Positions 44,273 through 56,360 of a DNA stretch of 64,000 nt are shown piece by piece. How positions within the stretch are numbered: the first letter of the stretch is position 1; each line of letters starts with the position of its first letter. A program made the position numbers and the translations under genes. Under the pieces are notes generated by a model. It did no database searches. It was not told the DNA's origin and saw only the letters and a list, made by a program, of their open reading frames with translations. The stretch is from Platanthera guangdongensis (Eukaryota > Streptophyta > Magnoliopsida > Asparagales > Orchidaceae): assembly GCA_039583875.1 (NCBI GenBank), contig CM077166.1, forward strand, positions 85,496,564-85,560,563, read 5' to 3'.

Positions 44273-46324
44273 TGAAAGTTCAGGAGGTATGCTTGATACT
44301 ACCTGAAGGTGTTAGTTAGATCAGATATACTCTAGAGGAGGGGGGGGGGGTGAATAGAGTATGTTGGTGATTTTAAAACTTTTACAACTGTTGTTGTAAT
44401 TTAGGTGTGTGTGCAGGGAAGCAAATACAATAAACCAAGATGCAGCAATTATCTAATCACAGCATATTCACAGAGCAAGGCCAGAAAACAAAAAGGAAAA
44501 GAAAGCAACCAGACGACATAAGAATTTTATAGTGGTTCCCCAAATCTGGGTAGTCCACTCTTCTACCATCTTGGTAGGAATCCACTGCAGGAAGGGGTTG
44601 ATCAGGTGTCCTGACACCAATGGGGTTTTGATCAGGTTCCCAAAAACCAAACCGTCAAATCTTTTGGAGGGAGACTTGCAACCAGATTAATTTTGAAGGG
44701 AATTAAAACCCTGTACAGAGGTGGAGTGAGAGGGTGATGATGTCTTCTCTTTCTCAAGTCAAATGAGAAGACTTGTGGATTGTTGTTTAGCAGCTTTGCT
44801 CCCCCTGAGATGTAGAATGAATCAGGAAGAATGCTGGAGCACTGCTTCAGGGTGATAGGTCTTCAAAGACCTAGAATTCCAGGTCCAGAGGAAGTCTCCA
44901 GGAACTTCTTGTGACTGATATGAATGTATTGTCTTTGAAGTTATCCTGAGTAAAAGCAGATGAAGAAGACTCTTGATATTGATGTAGTGTTCTTCTTCTT
45001 CTTCTTGATCAGTTTCTCTCTGGGCCAAGAATGAATTCCTTTTTCTGTGTTATCTGAATCACTGTCTGTCTTTTTGTTTTGTTGTTGTGTATCTCTGTAT
45101 TACTCACTCCTTCTGTATATCTCCATGTCTCATAAGAACCATTCAAATTTTGAATATAGAGCAGTAATGGCAGACGGCCTGGAAAGGAAGCCCCAATTAA
45201 TTATTTCCCCAACTGTTTCTATAGGAAAATGGCATGTAATAATACAGGATTAACTTCGCATTCTAACGGTAGTATTCTGGGAAGAACTGCCATTAAATGT
45301 TCAGGAATCAGCGCCATGGAATGAGATGGGAACGGAAGAAGACCTATTCTTGAATCGTGGACCGAAGAACATAATTCGTCGAACTGAGTTTTGAGTTCGT
45401 CGAGCTGAGCCTGAGTTCGTCGAGCTAAGCTGAGTTCGTCGAGCTGAGCTGAGTTCGTCGAGCTGACAGTCTTCATTCGTTGAGCAGACAATCTTCAATA
45501 TTAAACAAACATTATTCGTTGAGCAGAGAACTAAATTCGTCGAGCTGAGAACCAAATTCGTCGACCTGAGAAAAGTTCTGGACTAAGACGAAATACTCTG
45601 CATCTGCTGAAATGCTGTGTCGACACAAATTGGTGTCGACAGATTGATCTTGGTGTCGACATAAGTTGGTGTCGACTGATATCCTGGTGTCGACACAAAT
45701 CCTCTGGTGTCGACATAAGCTGGTGTCGACTGAAATCCTGGTGTCGACATAAGCTGGTGTCGACTGAAACCCTGGTGTCGACATAAGCTGGTGTCGACTG
45801 AAATCCTGGTGTCGACACAAATCGTCTGGTGTCGACTCAAACCCTAAGTGTCGACACAAATTCTCTGAGTACGAAAATCGTCGAGTAGAGATTAGCATTC
45901 GTCGACCTGAGAAGCTGTGAACTTGAGGTCCAAGTTTTTCGAGCTCAGAATATAATTCGTCGACCGAAGCTTGAAGTTGGACTTAGAGAAATTCTGAAGT
46001 AGTCCTGATAATGCTTGAAGTAGAATCCCGGTGTTCGTCGAACAAAGAACATAGTTCGTCGAGCTCAGCACTACGAATTATCTCACGATCGTCGAGCGCA
46101 GAACTCCCTTCGTTGAGCTGAGTTCGACGAACGTCGAACTCATTTCACTTAGTCTGAAAAACTGATAGATCTGGAGTTCCTGATGGTCTTGAGGAAGGCC
46201 GGTCCATCTGAAGTTGAGATAGAGGACTGTCCTAGACTCTAAGACAAAAACTTGACCCAGACTATACATGATGGGTCACATCCTAAGTTAGTGGACCTAG
46301 CCCAAATCAACTTGGGATCCAATA
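44273..46324 (-). repeat. 5' LTR of element E (2.05 kb)
   Basis: Uninterrupted copy; right end AATA (expected AACA) at 46321-46324. U3 carries TCGTCGA half-sites (about 45375-45480 and 45885-46130) and the GTGTCGAC array (45615-45860). A TATA-like CTATATTC lies near 45160 on the minus strand. A G-run of ten is at about 44341-44350. No gene inside. Confidence 0.92.
45615..45860. repeat. GTGTCGAC tandem array in E 5' LTR
   Basis: Counterpart of 35872-36112, with the same unit order and only scattered substitutions. Located upstream of the TATA-like box in transcription sense. Confidence 0.88.
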
Positions 46325-46329
46325 GGATG
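46325..46329. repeat. target-site duplication of element E (right)
   Basis: GGATG, identical to 20265-20269. Confidence 0.85.
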
Positions 46330-49300
46330 TTCTTTCTCTGCAACACATGCTCTTGAGAATCCAGACTACGAACAGGCTCTTCCACATACGTAAGGTTGGG
46401 CTGAATCTGGGAGTCGAGAACTTGACGATCATTACGAACACCCTTCCGCAACTGGCTCACATGGAACACATCATGGACACCAGGAAAGGTAGCAGGCACT
46501 GCCAGCCTATATGCTGACAATCTGATGCGCTCAAGAATCTGAGAAGGTCCCACATACTGGGGGTCAAACTTGTGGTTCCTTCGAAACTTTTTAACACCAG
46601 ACATCGGAGAAACCATCAGAAAAACCAAGTCTCCAACGGCAAACTCCAGATCGACCGTACGTTGATTAGCATACTTCTCATAGCGCTCTTGAGCCACATG
46701 GAGCTTTTCTCGAATATAAGTCACTGCACAATTCATCTCCTCAAGGGCTTCCAGACCTAGTAACGGTCTCTCACTGACTTCAGCCCAAAACAAAGGAGTT
46801 CTACAACGCCTCCTATATAAGGCCTCAAACGGGGCCATCTGCAGACTCTCTTGATAACTATTATTATACGTAAACTCCATGAGTCTGAGATGCTCGTCCC
46901 AAGCACCACCATGATCCAAAATATAACACCTGATCATATCTTCTATGATCTAATTTACCGTTTCCGTCTGACCATTTGTCTGTGGATGATAGGCGGTGGA
47001 ATACCTTAAATCAGTACCCAACCCCTCCTATAAAATCTTCCAAAAGTGAGACGTAAATCTGGAGTCCCGATCTAATACAATGCTAACAGGCACTCCATGT
47101 AATCTGATGACCTATTCAAGATATAGCTCAGCTATCTTCTTCATCGAATAACCAATCTTAAACGGATCAAACTGAGCACACATTGTCAATCTATCGACTA
47201 TCACCCAAACAGAATCGTGCCCATGGGGAGATTTTAGTAGACCGGTTATGAAATCCATTGAAATACTCACCCATTTCCAACTTGGAATATCAAGCGGTGT
47301 CAATTTACCACCAGGCATTCTATGGTCAGCCTTAATACACAGACACGTATAACATTCCGATATAAACTTTGCGATATCATTCTTCATCCCTGACCACCAA
47401 ATAATTTGTTTTAGATCTTTATACATCTTAGTGGAACCAGGGTGGTAGGCTATACTGGAACCATGAGCTTCATCACAGATCTTAGCCCGAATGTCGCCAA
47501 AGGCAGGGACACAAAATCTACCCTGATACATCAAGGTATCCAACTCGTACAAAGAGAAATGTGGTAGCTCTCCCTTCACAGTTCTATTCCGGAGTTGTGA
47601 CAAATCTGAATAATCCTTCTGGTGTGCTCGAGTAAGGGAAATCCAAGTGGGTTCTTCTACTTCTAGACTAGCAGGCAGAATATGACTCCCAACCTCAATA
47701 TCCATCAACAAGAATTCTTCTACCAAGGACTGTAACGACAGATTAAAAATTTTGGCGGTCTTTCTACTCAAAGCATCGGCTACTACATTGTCCTTTCCTG
47801 GATGATAAAGAATTTTCACTTCATAATCAGCCACATATTCTAACCACCGACGCTGGTGCAGGTTTAGTTCTTTCTGAGTGAAGATGTACTTCAAACTTTT
47901 ATGATCCGTATAGATCTTGCACAGCGCGCCATACAATAAGTGTCGCCAAAGTTTCAGTGCATAAATTTTAGCAGCAAACTCCAAATCGTGTGTAGGATAG
48001 TTTCTCTCATGAGTCTTTAGCTGCCTCTATCTATACGCGATCACCTTACTATCTTGCATTAAAACACCACCAAGTCTGATGTGTGATGCATCAACATACA
48101 CAGCATACTCAACTCCTTCAGTAGGTAAGGTTAAAATTGGGGCAATACATAATCTCTTCTTCAGTTCTTGGAAAGTCTCTTCACACTTTTCACTCCAAAT
48201 GAACGCAGTATTCTTCTGAGTAAGTCTAGTTAGAGGAGCAGACAACACCGAAAACTCTTCCACGAATCTTCTATAATAGCAAGTCAGGCCTAAGAAGCTA
48301 TTAATCCCCTTAGGTGTAGAAGGTCTCTCCCATTCCATCACAGTAGAAATCTTGGTCGGGTCTACAGAAATACCGTCCTTGCTTACAACATGACCCAGAA
48401 AGGACACCTGAGGTAGCCTGAACTCACACTTGCTCAACTTCGAATATAACTTATGCTCCATTGGGTTCGACAAAACAAAACGCAAATGCTTAGTATGCTC
48501 CTCAACATTGAGGAAATACACCAAGACATCATCTATGAACACAATAACAAATTAATCCAAGAAATCCCTAAACACCCTATTCATCAAATCCATGAAAGCA
48601 GAGGGTGCATTAGTTAAACCGAAAGACATCACCAAAAACTCATAATGTCCATGCCGCGAACGGAAAGCGGTTCGGGGAATGTCTGCCTCACGAATTCTCA
48701 ACTAGCGGTAGCCTGAGTGAAGATCGATCTTTGAAAATAATGAGCTATCACACAACTGGTCGAATAGATCGTCAATCCTTGGCAGGGGATATCTATTCTT
48801 TATGGTCATCTTATTCAATTCCCTATAATTGATGCAAAACCTCATCAATCCATCTTTCTTCTTTACGAACAAAACAGGAGCACCCCACTGAGAAGAACTT
48901 GGTCTAATAAAATCACACCTCAATAACTCATCGAGTTGAGTACCCAACTCATCCAACTCACGTGGAGCTATACGGTACGGTGCTTTGGCAATAGGACGAG
49001 TACCTGGCTCGAGTTTTATCACAAACTCTATCTCCCTTTCAGGAGGAAACCCTAGAAGACTATCAGGAAAGACATCTGGAAATTCTTGCAAAACCGAGAC
49101 ATCTTCCAGATGTAGCGTAACAAAAGTTGTTTCTAGAGCAGAAATAGAAACTAAAAACGCCTCGCAACAAGACTCTATAGCACGACAAGCAGGTACCGCA
49201 GAAATGATATGGGAAACTTTGTCCTGAAATCCATAGACACTCATAGGATGTCTGTCGTCCATCCTGAAATCCAGTCGCTTAGCCTTGCACTGAATGACCG

Positions 49301-49379
49301 CATCATACTTGGACAGCTAGTCCATGCCTAAAATGACATCAAAATCAGCCAGATCCAAAATCATCAGATCCGCAAAGGC
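46330..49379 (-). pseudogene. pol of element C: protease end, RT, RNase H, integrase (several nonsense codons, one frame)
   Basis: A single minus-strand frame runs through this block, interrupted only by stop codons (for example at about 49318, 48704, 48554, 48029, 47114 and two more near 46940-47030). It contains DFDVILGMD (protease end), the RT core ([27 protein letters not shown]) with FIDD near 48536, and RNase H ([32 protein letters not shown]). The integrase has an HHCC-type finger ([19 protein letters not shown].. CYTCLCIKA), [17 protein letters not shown] and QTNGQTE. It then reaches the chromodomain start (VLQRKNIL), where element E interrupts. The right end joins the rest of protease at 58842, beyond element B. 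No frameshift is needed, but many stops make it dead. Confidence 0.92.
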
Positions 49380-49384
49380 CAGAA
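49380..49384. repeat. target-site duplication of element B (left)
   Basis: CAGAA here and at 58837-58841. Confidence 0.92.
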
Positions 49385-51812
49385 TGTAACACCTCCCCTG
49401 TAATGACCATATAATATGTGTCCGTCCGGGGCCCCACAACATACAGACGCCACAGCTTTAGTATTATAATATGATATAACTACCAAACTCAAAATCATAA
49501 CACAACACAGCGGAAACAACAAGCAAGACTAGAAGTTATCCACACCTACAAGAGTAACGAAATGGCCTTATGGCCTTACAACAAAAGTGAGTCCAAACTC
49601 AAATAATACATTAGTCATAAAAGTGCATAAGCACTCCTAGTCTACCTCGGCATGCAAGCCGGTCAACATGGGCATCAAACATACAATGTCATAAGAAGTA
49701 GAGATACAACAAAAAGGTAACACTTCATGAGGCTTAGGCCTTTCTGGCCGGCGAGCTAGCTCCTGCTTGCGATCCTGGCACTGTAAAAATTATTAGTAAT
49801 GTGGGTCAGCAAAGGCTGACCTCAAACTATGTAACCAACACATCTCCTCCCGGCCGCCCCTAACGGACCCCGGGGTACTCCTCCAACCTGCAAGTTAGCA
49901 CTTCGTATGCAATATTCATAAGCAAGAAAAGCAACTAAGAAAACAGGCTTGGATGTCTCAAACATCATACATGTTCTCTACTGTTGAGCATATAATAGTA
50001 AGGCCTACTATGCAACATGAATGCAACACCCGGACTTCGGCCAAGACAACCTATAGCGTATGCATCTAACACAACATCACATCATTTGGGTACTCATCAT
50101 TTCCCAATTGGCATAAAGCCGCAAACGAAGGGGAACCACAATCACCCAACGACATACAAGCCGCCACACAGAACTCTTGCTAAGGCCCCACCCGCTCACG
50201 GTCGTAGACCCGGGCTTGCCGGCAAACTCTGACTTCTCATGTCAGGATTCCGTCCAACACACTGACCGATTCTAAGAACCCTTGCTGGACCCCACCCGCT
50301 CATGGCCTCATTGCCCGGGCTTGCCCCATGCTCGGCGTTCTTGTTAGTCTCACAAAAGGGGACTAGTCTCGCCAGGACACTTTCCACACATGACTTGCAA
50401 GTCACGGGATAGCCAGCCGACCACAGAGACACATCCATGCCTTGGCACATCACAATCCAAGACAATTCCACCCTAATCCCTCATTCATACTGCAGCGTTC
50501 CCGTGCACCAAGGAAACCATCTAACACCCATGCGGAGCTAACCTTGTCGACAAGGAAACCATCTACCGCCAATGAGGAGCTAACCTTGTCCGGTACCGGC
50601 CACACTTACTCACGCGAGATAAAGGGAAGAACACCACAAACATCACACATCACAAACGGCCTCTTGCCGCAACGGATCTCTACGAATCCTTAAACCTCGT
50701 ATGCAACATCACCGATTCGGACTAACGGTCGCGACTACTGCTTCACCCATCATGCCTAATCCACTAACGAAGCGGATCTCTAATGCAAAAACATGTCGAG
50801 GATGGACTCAATCGACCTAGAGGTTCCTCTTGAATCTTGGCGACCCAAACCCTCTCATTTGAGAGTTTGGATCCCAAAAACTAGAAAATAAAAGATGTTA
50901 AAACATGCATCCTAAAACCAAGAGGAGAAGTGTCTTTACCCTCCGACTCCTCTTCCTAGCCATGGAGAAATAGCCGGATGAAATCCTTCGCAATGATCTA
51001 GCCTCTATGGATCTGGACTCGGCCCGCGATTTGGAGCACCGAAGCCTCTCTAATGGCCGGATCTCCTTCACTATCTTCCTTGCTCTCCCCTCTCTCTAGA
51101 ACTTTAGTAAGAGAAAGCTTCGAGAAGAATGAGGGTTTATAACCCTATTCTCTCTCTTAACTCAGCAAGAGCAGTCCTCGACCATCAGATCCCAAAAGAA
51201 AGGTAAGAACGGCCACGATTCGAACTGAAAATCAAAACACCTGGGCCGAACAGGTCTTGTGGCACGCCCGTGTCCAAGGCCTTGACACGCCCGTGTCACA
51301 TTTTACACGACCGTGTCCAACCTGAACACGCCTGGGCTCCAGGCCGTGTCCAACCCCTTACATGTCCAGACTCAGAACCGGAGAAGGACACGGCCTGGGA
51401 TACGCTCGTGTCTTAGGCCATGTTCGAAGCCTCGATGATCGTCGATCGCTGGCCAGATCGTCAAGCGCTGGATAGAACCACGATCATTGGCCTGATCATC
51501 GAACTAAAATCGTCGACCGCGCAAATCGTCAAGCGTAGATCGTCGATCTCTAGCTAGATCGACGATCGCTGGAGAGATCGACGATCTATGGGGAGATCGA
51601 CGATCTCTGGCGAGATCGTTGAACCAAAATCGTCGAACGCAGACTCGACCACACTTCGTCGAATTCAAATCGACGACCTCCCGGGCTCTTGACGAGCCTG
51701 AGCTAGACACGGCCCGGGACAAACCCGTGTCCTAGGCCGTGTGACCCCCAACTAAGACCCAAACTTGGCCAAAAACGCTGATCGTCCCTCTTTCAAATTT
51801 TGGGGCGTTACA
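49385..51812 (-). repeat. 3' LTR of element B
   Basis: On the minus strand it starts TGTAACGCCCC (51812) and ends GGTGTTACA (49385). The U3 (51240-51720) holds CACGCCCGTG-type and TCGTCGA/TCGACGA motifs, followed by a TATA box (plus-strand TTTATAA at 51136-51142). Other open frames inside are short and domain-free. Confidence 0.92.
51420..51680. repeat. TCGTCGA/TCGACGA array in B 3' LTR
   Basis: A clean dyad TCGTCGA-N7-TCGACGA lies at 51656-51676, and several direct or inverted half-sites are separated by 7 or about 12 bp (for example AGATCGACGATCGCTGG). CACG(A/C)CCGTGTC palindromes flank it. The same array is at 58455-58700. Confidence 0.82.
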
Positions 51813-51848
51813 ACTCTCTCCCCCTTAAAAGAATTTTGTCCCGAAATT
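51813..51848 (-). other. polypurine tract of element B
   Basis: On the minus strand AATTTCGGGACAAAATTC, then TTTTAAGGGGGAGAGT, then the LTR. Classical Tekay-type 3' end. Confidence 0.9.
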
Positions 51849-51871
51849 ACAAAGCAAAAAGGGAACAAAAC

Positions 51872-52943
51872 TTAAATGTTAACTGAACTGAAGAGCTCTG
51901 GATACTCTTCCAGCATGGTTTGTTCTCGCTCCCAAGAGAGCTCCTCACGACCGCAGTTGTCCCACTGTACTTTCACGAGTTTGACCTCTTTATTCCGCAA
52001 CTGCCGAATCTCTGAATCCTCTATAGCAATTGGACGGACTCGCGTCCTCAAGTCTTCCTCTATCGGCACCGATGCCGGCTCGATCACCACACTAGCCTCC
52101 ACCAAGGCTTTCCTCAAGACGGAGACATGGAAGACGTCGTGCAATCCACTTAGCTCCGCGGACAACGCCAACCGATAGGCTGCTTCTCCCACCCGTTCAA
52201 CAACTTCAAAAGGTCCCAAAAACCTTGGACTCAACTTCTTGAGTCGGCGAATCCGTGAGACGCCTTTGAACGGCTTGATCTTCAAATAGACCCAATCACC
52301 TACCGCAAACTCCAACTTCCCGTGACGAGCATTAAAGTATTTTGTTTGCCGGTCTTGCGCCACCTTCAAACGCTCTTGAATGGTCTGTAACAACTCACAA
52401 GCGTCAACTACCACCTCCTTTCCAAAAATTTTGGTGTCTCCCATCTCGGTCCAAGACATCGGTGTTCGGCACCGTCTCCCATACAAAGCTTCGTATGGCG
52501 TCATTTTTATACTTGCTTGATAACTGTTATTGTATGCGAACTCCACCATGAAGAGGTGATCCTCCCACTTCTTGTCGAAGTCAAGAATGCACATTCTCAG
52601 TATATCCTCCATAGTACGGTTTGTTCTTTCGGTTTGCCCGTCAGTTTGAGGATGGAACGCCATACTGAACTTTAGCTTCGTGCCCAAACTCTTCTGAACC
52701 AACCTCCAGTCCTTGGACGTGAAACGTCTGTCACGATCGTTGACTATACTTTTAGGAATCTCATGCAGTCGCACAATGTTGCGAACATACAACTCCACCA
52801 GCTTCTCTACTTTGTCCTCCTTCCGATTTGGGATGAAGTGAGGCACATTGGTTAAGCGATACACGATCACCCAAATAGCATCATTTCCCTACTGCGATCT
52901 AGGCAAACCATGTACAAAATCCATGGAGATGTCATCAAATTTC
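51872..52943 (-). pseudogene. integrase core and chromodomain of element B
   Basis: On the minus strand SMDFVHGLP (first catalytic Asp, about 52920) is followed by an in-frame TAG near 52890 (where RS(R/Q)KGND is usual). The frame continues from about 52870: VNDRDRRFTS (second Asp), [18 protein letters not shown] (Glu), FAYNNSYQASI and [10 protein letters not shown]. It ends with the chromodomain IRQLRNKEVKLVKVQWDN and EELSWEREQTML, stopping after YPELFSSVNI. A conserved Asp is replaced in VIVYRLT (normally VDRLT), which may weaken the fold. It inserts cDNA and would tether to heterochromatin by family knowledge. Confidence 0.9.
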
Positions 52944-53408
52944 CACTCAAGAATTGGAAGAGGCTTCAGGAACCCGCCCGGCTTCTGACACTCGGCCTTC
53001 ACCAAGGCACAAGTTTGGCAACGATTCACATACAAAGCTATGTCCCGCTTCAGCCCGGCCACCAAAAGGATTTCTTCATATCCAAGTACATCTTTGTACT
53101 GCCCGGGTGAATGGAGTACTTTGTGAAGTGAGCCTCAAACATCAACTCCTCACGGAGCTTGCCGAACTACGGTACACAAATCCTTCCTTCCTCAGAATCC
53201 CATCAATCATCTCTAGGCGCTGCTCTCGCCCTTTTGAGCCTCCACCTCCAAATGGGTCGCTTCCCGAATATGATCGGACAAGTCGTTCTGCATTTCAATC
53301 CAGTTCACCGAGCCACGCTGGACTCGCCTCTCCCACACATTTCAAACCAAGGGACTCCCATTCCCGTACCAACCGCTCATCATGAGCTTCGATCCAATTC
53401 CCTTGCCC
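52944..53408 (-). pseudogene. degraded integrase N-terminal region of element B
   Basis: Between the RNase H end and the integrase core the minus strand shows no long frame. Short pieces in different frames correspond to the HHCC zinc-finger region (for example CQTCALVKAECQKPGGFL near 52990). Indels have broken it. No other gene is seen. Confidence 0.65.
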
Positions 53409-54872
53409 CTAGTACTTTCTACTCAAGGCATCCACCACCACATTGGCTTTACCTGGCATATACTGAATCGCCACCTCGTAGTCTCCAAGGAACTCAACCC
53501 ACTTGCGTTGCCGCATGTTCAAGTCCTTTTGATCCAAAAGATACTTCAGGCTTTTATGATCTGTGAAGATCTCCACCCTTGAACCGTAGACATAGTGTCG
53601 CCATATTTTCAACGCAAAAATTACCGCCGCCAACTCCAAGTCATGGATGGGGTAATTCCTCTCATGAAGCTTCAGCTGCCTAGACCCAAAAGCTATCACC
53701 TTGTCATGTTGCACCAAAATGCAACCCAAACTGCATCTCGATGCGTCACTGAAGATCTGAAATCCCTCGGTCCCTTGTGGTAGACTTAGGATTGGAGCCA
53801 TCATCAGTCTCTCCATCAGTGCCTTAAATGCTTGACTGCACTCTTGAGTCCACACAAACTTATGATCTTTACGAGTGAGTGAGGTGAGGGGTAGAGCTAA
53901 CCGCGAAAAATTCTCCATGAATCTCCTATAGTATCCGGCTAGTCCAAGAAAACTTCGGACTTCCGCCACGGTCCTCAAAACCGGCCAATCTCTGATGGCT
54001 TCCACTTTTGTTGGATCCACTGCCACCCCATCCCCACTAATCACGTGGCCCAAAAATGCCACCTTCGTTAACCAAAACTCGTACTTTGAGAAATTTGCAT
54101 ATAGTTGATTCTCTCTCAACACCTGCAAGACCACACTCAAGTGGGTCTCATGCTCCACTTCCGATTTGGAATACACCAAGATGTCATCAATGAAGACAAC
54201 CACAAAAGAATCCAAGTATTCCCGAAATACTCGATTCGCAAGATCCATGAACACAGAGGGCGTGTTCGTCAGCCCGAACGGCATCACCGTAAACTCAAAG
54301 TGTCCATACCTTGTACCAAATACAGTCTTGGGTATGTCCTCGTCCCGAATTCGCAACTGATAATAGCCTGACTTCAAGTCCAATTTTGAATACACCACTG
54401 ACCCCACCAACTGGTCGAACAAGTTGTCTATCCGAGGAATCAGATACTTATTCTTGACGGTCAGTTTATTCAGCTCTCGGTAGTCTATGCACAGCCGCAT
54501 ACTACCATCTTTGTTCTTTACAAACAACACCGGAGCGCTCCACGGCAAAGAACTGGGTCTGATATACCCTTGCTCCAACAATTCCTGCAACTGTACTTTG
54601 AGATCAGCCAACTCCTTTGGTGCCATCCTAAATGGAGGACGTGACACCGGCCTAGCCTCCGACACTAACTTCGATCGATATAGAAGGTCGATCTCCTGCC
54701 GAGGAGGCGCTCCAGGAAGTTCATCCGGAAACACATCCTTGAACTCTGCCACTACGGGCACTTCCTCAATAGACAACTGGGAGGTGCGATCCTCCAATAA
54801 TACTACAAGCACTACACCACCCTGGTTAAACGCCCGCATCAACTGCATGGCCGAAATAAGGGAATAGGCCAC
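53409..54872 (-). CDS. RT and RNase H of element B (open frame)
   Basis: A 487-codon open frame on the minus strand. It begins after the protease in another frame, so its first Met is not a real start; it belongs to Pol. It has the protease-RT linker ([18 protein letters not shown]), RT ([33 protein letters not shown]) with catalytic FIDD about residue 231, [10 protein letters not shown] and [17 protein letters not shown]. RNase H follows with [15 protein letters not shown] (about residue 388), [31 protein letters not shown] and VVDALSRKY at the end, where the stop lies. The RT active site is intact, but N for K in VKNKDG and the missing protease join show drift. It copies RNA to DNA and removes the RNA strand. 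Confidence 0.9.
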   Translation of the reverse strand: MAYSLISAMQLMRAFNQGGVVLVVLLEDRTSQLSIEEVPVVAEFKDVFPDELPGAPPRQEIDLLYRSKLVSEARPVSRPPFRMAPKELADLKVQLQELLEQGYIRPSSLPWSAPVLFVKNKDGSMRLCIDYRELNKLTVKNKYLIPRIDNLFDQLVGSVVYSKLDLKSGYYQLRIRDEDIPKTVFGTRYGHFEFTVMPFGLTNTPSVFMDLANRVFREYLDSFVVVFIDDILVYSKSEVEHETHLSVVLQVLRENQLYANFSKYEFWLTKVAFLGHVISGDGVAVDPTKVEAIRDWPVLRTVAEVRSFLGLAGYYRRFMENFSRLALPLTSLTRKDHKFVWTQECSQAFKALMERLMMAPILSLPQGTEGFQIFSDASRCSLGCILVQHDKVIAFGSRQLKLHERNYPIHDLELAAVIFALKIWRHYVYGSRVEIFTDHKSLKYLLDQKDLNMRQRKWVEFLGDYEVAIQYMPGKANVVVDALSRKY

Positions 54873-55233
54873 TCCACAAAGGCCCTCGAACTTGACTTCC
54901 GCTTGCCCTTGATCCTTAGGGTCACCGCCTTGGATAGGTAATCAATACTGGTGCGCTGCTTTGCAATCCAGTCCATGCCCAAAATCACATCAAACTCAAC
55001 CAATGGTAAAACCGCTGCTACCAATATGAAGAAAACTCCGTCCAGCTCCCAACAAATGCGCCCTTTGGCCCCGGTGGACATGGATGACCCATTAGGAATG
55101 AGAACTTTAAGCTCCGCATCTGCCGAAAAGGACTCAATTCCTATTCTCCGGATGAAGCTCTCCGCAAGAAAGGAGTGCGATGCTCCCGTATCGAACAATA
55201 CGCTAGCGGGGTATCCGGAAACTAATACGAAGC
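54839..55233 (-). pseudogene. protease of element B
   Basis: On the minus strand the frame from the exon boundary 55233 reads [21 protein letters not shown], with the D-T-G active site, then [20 protein letters not shown], the flap/second half of the retropepsin fold. It ends at 54839 in a frame different from the RT, so a frameshift separates protease from RT around 54840-54870. The region upstream of the boundary belongs to the intron-like segment. Confidence 0.88.
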
Positions 55234-55303
55234 CTATAACATAGACATCACACATAAAGGTCTAAAAGTATGAAGCACAAAGTTAAACTTAAATTTTCTA
55301 TAC
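55234..55303 (-). other. putative intron at gag-protease junction of element B
   Basis: A 70-nt AT-rich segment on the minus strand, starting GTATAG and ending GTTATAG. It splits a codon after its first base following YNLGQQEAICQTDMVT, so the position and phase equal those in element A. The in-frame read-through stop is TGA at 55250-55248. It is close to the lower size limit of plant introns, and the donor base before GT is A rather than G. Confidence 0.65.
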
Positions 55304-56220
55304 TTGTCACCATATCGGTTTGGCAGATCGCTTCCTGCTGTCCAAGGTTGTAGGCCAATGTTGCACCGGTTGGAACCGAGAAACACTAGATTCCGCCATC
55401 TTCCCTTTCTCTGCGGCACTGGGGCCGGAGCGCACAGTCTGCTCCTGCCTTGCCTCTTGCTCCACTCCTCTTTGAGGACAAACACGAGCGATGTGCCTCA
55501 CCTTACCGTAGTTATAGCACGTCGGCGGTCCCCTAGAGTGAGAACCTCCAGACGTCCACTTACTTTTCTCACCGGACTTGTATGGGTGAGGCTTCTTCCT
55601 CCATCTATTCCCTTCCGACTTTCCTTGGGATTGAGAAGGCTTCCCTTCTCCTTGCTTGGGCGCAAAGCCCTTACGACGTTGGCTTCGCTCTAGATCACTC
55701 TCCAATGTCCTGGCAGCCTCAACTAGCTCATTAAAAGACTCTCTTCATGGAAATGAGGGGTTGCCTCAGATTCTCCCTCAGCCCCTGGTAGAAGAGATTA
55801 TCCCTCTCTACATCATCTGCCATCGTCGTTCCCGCATAACGATCAAACGGTGAATGTACATAAACTGCTCTAAAGGGCCAACCGTGTAGAAACGGGAATG
55901 TACCTCTTTAGAAAAGCATCCCCAAATTCTTCCATCGATAGGGTGCGTCCAGGAAATTGGCGGCCGCTATGTCTCACCCACCACAACATGGCGTCTCCTT
56001 CTAACATGAACGCCACATACTCAGATTTCTTCTCTTCTAGCGCCTCTATCGCCCTCAAAAGCTCTTGAATCCGAGCCCACCAATCCTCCGCATCAGTTGG
56101 CGTACCAACTCCATTGAACGACGGGGGATGGAAGCTCAGAAAGTACTTCATTTTCGGTCCCCATGCCAGACCACAACTCTTTCTGCAAAAGGCTCTACTC
56201 GCCCGCCTCGTTGCTTGCAC
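55304..56220 (-). pseudogene. gag of element B (several frame breaks)
   Basis: On the minus strand the Gag core is seen in 56220-55870 (PSFNGVGTPTDAEDWW, CMLEGDAMLWW-like block, FGDAFLKRYIP). After frame breaks a second piece runs 55705-55307 with ARTLESDLERSQRRKG, a basic SQSQGKS region and a zinc knuckle CYNYGKVRHIARVC, in which the second Cys of CCHC is Tyr-Gly shifted (C-x2-Y instead of C-x2-C). The last 50 bp, in a third frame, encode the conserved block ending in VT at the intron boundary. The true start codon is not resolved. It forms the particle shell when intact. Confidence 0.8.
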
Positions 56221-56340
56221 TCTTCAAGAAAACAAGAAAGAAGGAATCAGTCTCTAATCTCAAGACTTAAACATAAGGACACTCATGGTCCTGCGTTACT
56301 CTTATGTGGATAACTTCTCTACGCACTGACCCTGAATCTA

Positions 56341-56357
56341 ACCTGGCTCTGATACCA
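56341..56357 (-). other. primer-binding site of element B
   Basis: On the minus strand TGGTATCAGAGCCAGGT, a perfect complement of the initiator tRNA-Met 3' end for the first 12 bases, three bases from the LTR. Confidence 0.93.
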
Positions 56358-56360
56358 AAT

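Larger units (their letters stand above)
20270..46324 (-). mobile_element. Sirevirus-like Copia element E, carrying nested element A
   Basis: Minus strand. The 5' LTR is 44273-46324, with PBS, gag (44113-42186), protease remnant (about 41905), RT and RNase H (41545-39927), a long extra ORF (39528-36773), PPT (36575) and the 3' LTR (36574-20270, split by A). Without A it is about 11.8 kb, large for Copia. The long Gag with a CCHC knuckle and acidic/serine-rich tail, and the third ORF after RNase H, match the Sirevirus type. The integrase is missing, so this copy cannot integrate autonomously. LTR similarity is high by eye, so insertion is fairly recent but older than A. Confidence 0.9.
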
